A stretch of DNA of 24,668 bases, from positions 1-24,668 of the forward strand of contig CAUUNL010000026.1 of NCBI GenBank assembly GCA_963546405.1. Reading direction: 5' to 3'. Every line of letters starts with the position of its first letter. The stretch's first letter is position 1. The notes beneath the pieces were generated by a model that was not told the DNA's origin, did not search any database, and saw only the letters and a list, made by a program, of their open reading frames with translations. The position numbers were made by a program, and so were the translations under genes. Below, piece after piece: positions 23,114 to 24,668 of this stretch. The stretch is from Abiotrophia defectiva_A (lineage in GTDB: Bacteria; Bacillota; Bacilli; Lactobacillales; Aerococcaceae).

Positions 23114-23333
23114 CTGCAACCATCAAGGCATCAAAATCCAAAGCCGGAATGGTGACCTGATCCCCTGGATAGAGCTTGCGCCCTCGGCGTGTTTCTTGCT
23201 CCTGATTCACCAAGACCTTTTCTTCTGACAGAAACCATTTGGCCTGGCCACCTGTTGCAATGATGCCTTCATTTTTCAATACCTGTCCTAGGGTAATGAA
23301 ATCTGACTCAATGCTTATTTCTTGTCTTGCCAT
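23103..23333 (-). CDS. yaaA: S4-domain RNA-binding protein YaaA (YlmH/RlbA type)
   Basis: A 76-residue S4-like RNA-binding protein, found in Firmicutes between dnaN and recF. The S4 pattern is ITLGQVLKNEGIIATGGQAKWFLSEEKVLVNQEQETRRGRKLYPGDQVTI, with the typical glycine and basic residues. Its role is not settled; an effect on ribosome assembly has been suggested for the family. The start has AAGGTGATA upstream. It is the first gene after its own promoter and overlaps recF. Confidence 0.92.
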   Translation of the reverse strand: MARQEISIESDFITLGQVLKNEGIIATGGQAKWFLSEEKVLVNQEQETRRGRKLYPGDQVTIPALDFDALMVADEA

Positions 23334-23376
23334 TTTATCACCTTAACCTATCTTGATTTTAGACCTTTACCCTCTA

Positions 23377-23405
23377 ATTATACTCTTTTTTGTCGATTTA
23401 AGCAA
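23377..23405 (-). promoter_or_regulatory. Promoter of yaaA-recF-gyrB-gyrA
   Basis: TTGCTT (23400-23405), exactly 17 bases, and a perfect TATAAT (23377-23382) on the minus strand, 44 bases before the yaaA ATG and downstream of the dnaN terminator. Confidence 0.7.
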
Positions 23406-23440
23406 TTTTTCTGGCAAATAAGCCCCATAGTTAGCTAAAT

Positions 23441-23469
23441 AAAAAAACGCCTAAAAAGGCGCTTTTTTT
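23441..23469 (-). terminator. Rho-independent terminator after dnaN
   Basis: CGCCT (23448-23452) and AGGCG (23457-23461) form a short G/C-rich stem with a four-base loop, with runs of seven A and seven T outside. On the minus strand it ends in TTTTTTT, and it could act in both directions. Confidence 0.88.
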
Positions 23470-23482
23470 AAGTTTTAGATTT

Positions 23483-24634
23483 TTAAGCGTGGTGAGTACG
23501 GATTGGCGTTAAGAGTTGGATCAAGTCATTGTGACCTTCTTCAACTTTATCTTCACGCAATAATAATGGCCGCTCACCTGAGATAAAGCCTAATTTAATG
23601 GTGGTATCGCCAAAGGATTTAACGGCATCACGCATATAATCAGGGTTGAAAGCAATGGTTAAGTCGTCCCCTTCCAAGCTATCATAGCTTAACTCTTCAG
23701 TAGACTGACCAATCGAAATACCTTGTACTAGAAGCGCCACACTACCTTGACTCATTTTAAGTTGAACCACATTAGACTTAGCCACATGAACCAAGAGCGC
23801 TGCCCGCTCCAAAGCTTGGCTGAAGGATTGGGTGTTGACGGTTAACTCTGTATTGTAAGTAGTTGGAATTAAGCGGCTAGTATCTGGGAAAGTCCCTTCT
23901 AGTAAACGAGAGTAAATAACCAAATTATCAAAATGGAAAACTAGTTGCTGAGCCATGACATAGAAAGTCACGTTAGTTTCGTCATCTAAGATGCGAGTCA
24001 ACTCAATCACCGTTTTCTTAGGAATGGTGATATTAAGTCCCTTAAGACTTGGATTGAGATCCTTAATTGGAATATCGCGTTTACTCAAACGATGACTATC
24101 AGTTGCGACCCCAGTCAAGTAACCATCATGGAAAGAAAGGTTCAAACCAGTTAAAATTGGACGGTTTTCTTGGTTAGAGGCAGAGAAGATAGTTTGGTTG
24201 ATTAACTTCTTAAATAGTAGCCCTGGTAAGGTGACAGGCTTATCTTCATCTGTTTCCGGTAAGACAGGGTATTGGCTACTGTCGACCCCTTGAATGGTAA
24301 AGACTGCTTTGCCTGATGTCAATTGGACATTATAGTGTTCTTGAACTTGAACCTCTACCTGATTAGTTGGTAGCTTGCGCACAATATCAATGAAGAGGCG
24401 TGCTGATAAGACAATACTACCTGGTCTAGTAACTTGAAGTTGGGCTGCCTCTTGGCTTGTTTCAATGACACTTTCAATGGAAATGCTAGCGTCACTACCA
24501 GTTAAAATCAATCGATCTGATTTAAGCTCTAACTTCATACCAGTTAAGACAGGAATAGCTGCTTTACCTGGAATAGCCCGTGCTACATGGTTGAGTTGAT
24601 TAATGAAGTAATCACGGTTAATCGAAAAATGCAT
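23483..24634 (-). CDS. dnaN: DNA polymerase III beta subunit (sliding clamp)
   Basis: The beta clamp encircles DNA and tethers the replicative polymerase. The 383-residue protein has the family length and three similar clamp domains. It starts MHFSINRDYFINQLNHVARAIPGKAAIPVLTGM and has the segments RPGSIVLSARLFIDIVRKLP, ENRPILTGLNLSF, ATDSHRLSKRDI and, at the end, the partner-binding region near LLTPIRTHH (the family's LPIR/TPIR end). The ATG has AAGGAGT eight bases upstream. The 34 bases beyond it to the window edge are AT-rich and hold no complete gene; dnaA is expected further right. Its position anchors the window at oriC. Confidence 0.98.
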   Translation of the reverse strand: MHFSINRDYFINQLNHVARAIPGKAAIPVLTGMKLELKSDRLILTGSDASISIESVIETSQEAAQLQVTRPGSIVLSARLFIDIVRKLPTNQVEVQVQEHYNVQLTSGKAVFTIQGVDSSQYPVLPETDEDKPVTLPGLLFKKLINQTIFSASNQENRPILTGLNLSFHDGYLTGVATDSHRLSKRDIPIKDLNPSLKGLNITIPKKTVIELTRILDDETNVTFYVMAQQLVFHFDNLVIYSRLLEGTFPDTSRLIPTTYNTELTVNTQSFSQALERAALLVHVAKSNVVQLKMSQGSVALLVQGISIGQSTEELSYDSLEGDDLTIAFNPDYMRDAVKSFGDTTIKLGFISGERPLLLREDKVEEGHNDLIQLLTPIRTHHA

Positions 24635-24668
24635 GGTGGTCGACTCCTTTTATTCATAAATATAATAA

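Noticed and set aside
1..24668. Mobile elements, CRISPR arrays, tRNA or rRNA genes
   Set aside because: I saw no transposase, integrase, terminal repeats, spaced direct-repeat arrays or RNA-gene signatures on either strand.

Overview
The window is a chromosomal segment next to the replication origin of a low-G+C Gram-positive bacterium. Every convincing gene lies on the minus strand, so transcription runs from the right edge to the left. Read that way the order is dnaN, yaaA (S4 protein), recF, gyrB, gyrA, an inserted five-gene ABC/LytTR cassette, rpsF, ssb, rpsR, gdpP, rplI, rsmG, parA, parB, a DUF951 gene, ychF, a DUF1129 gene, guaB, a two-component system and a DacA-like gene. dnaA and oriC should lie just beyond the right edge. 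The order and the DUF951/ychF/DUF1129/guaB run fit Lactobacillales; Aerococcaceae or a neighbouring family is my guess, not a proven assignment.

Right part (17.5-24.7 kb): the replication and topology block. dnaN ends at a hairpin terminator. yaaA-recF-gyrB-gyrA then start from a good promoter, are packed with overlaps (11 bases yaaA/recF, 35 bases recF/gyrB), and end at a terminator after gyrA.

Middle (13.65-17.5 kb): a cassette between gyrA and rpsF, which are usually adjacent in this group. Its first operon encodes an ABC-2 permease and a protein in which an ABC ATPase domain without its catalytic motifs is joined to a LytTR DNA-binding domain. Its second operon encodes an intact ABC ATPase, a paralogous permease and a 65-residue cysteine-bearing membrane protein. 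The gap between the two operons holds repeats that look like an operator. This is the best candidate here for an unusual system: a duplicated transporter that may have become a sensor-regulator for its sister.

Left-middle (5.1-13.6 kb): rpsF-ssb-rpsR has an excellent promoter and a structured leader. gdpP-rplI encodes c-di-AMP phosphodiesterase and ribosomal protein L9. rsmG-parA-parB-DUF951-ychF-DUF1129 looks like one operon. Three perfect 16-bp parS sites lie between 9.7 and 13.2 kb; two are joined directly to the ends of intrinsic terminators.

Left end (0-5.1 kb): guaB with its own terminator, then a VanR/VanS-like regulator-kinase pair and a DacA-type D,D-carboxypeptidase homologue. This last protein has lost the active-site serine (Asn in its place) and the KTG motif (LSA in its place), so it looks like a pseudoenzyme. 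No insertion sequence, tRNA, rRNA, CRISPR array or prophage gene was seen. No gap between genes exceeds 300 bases.
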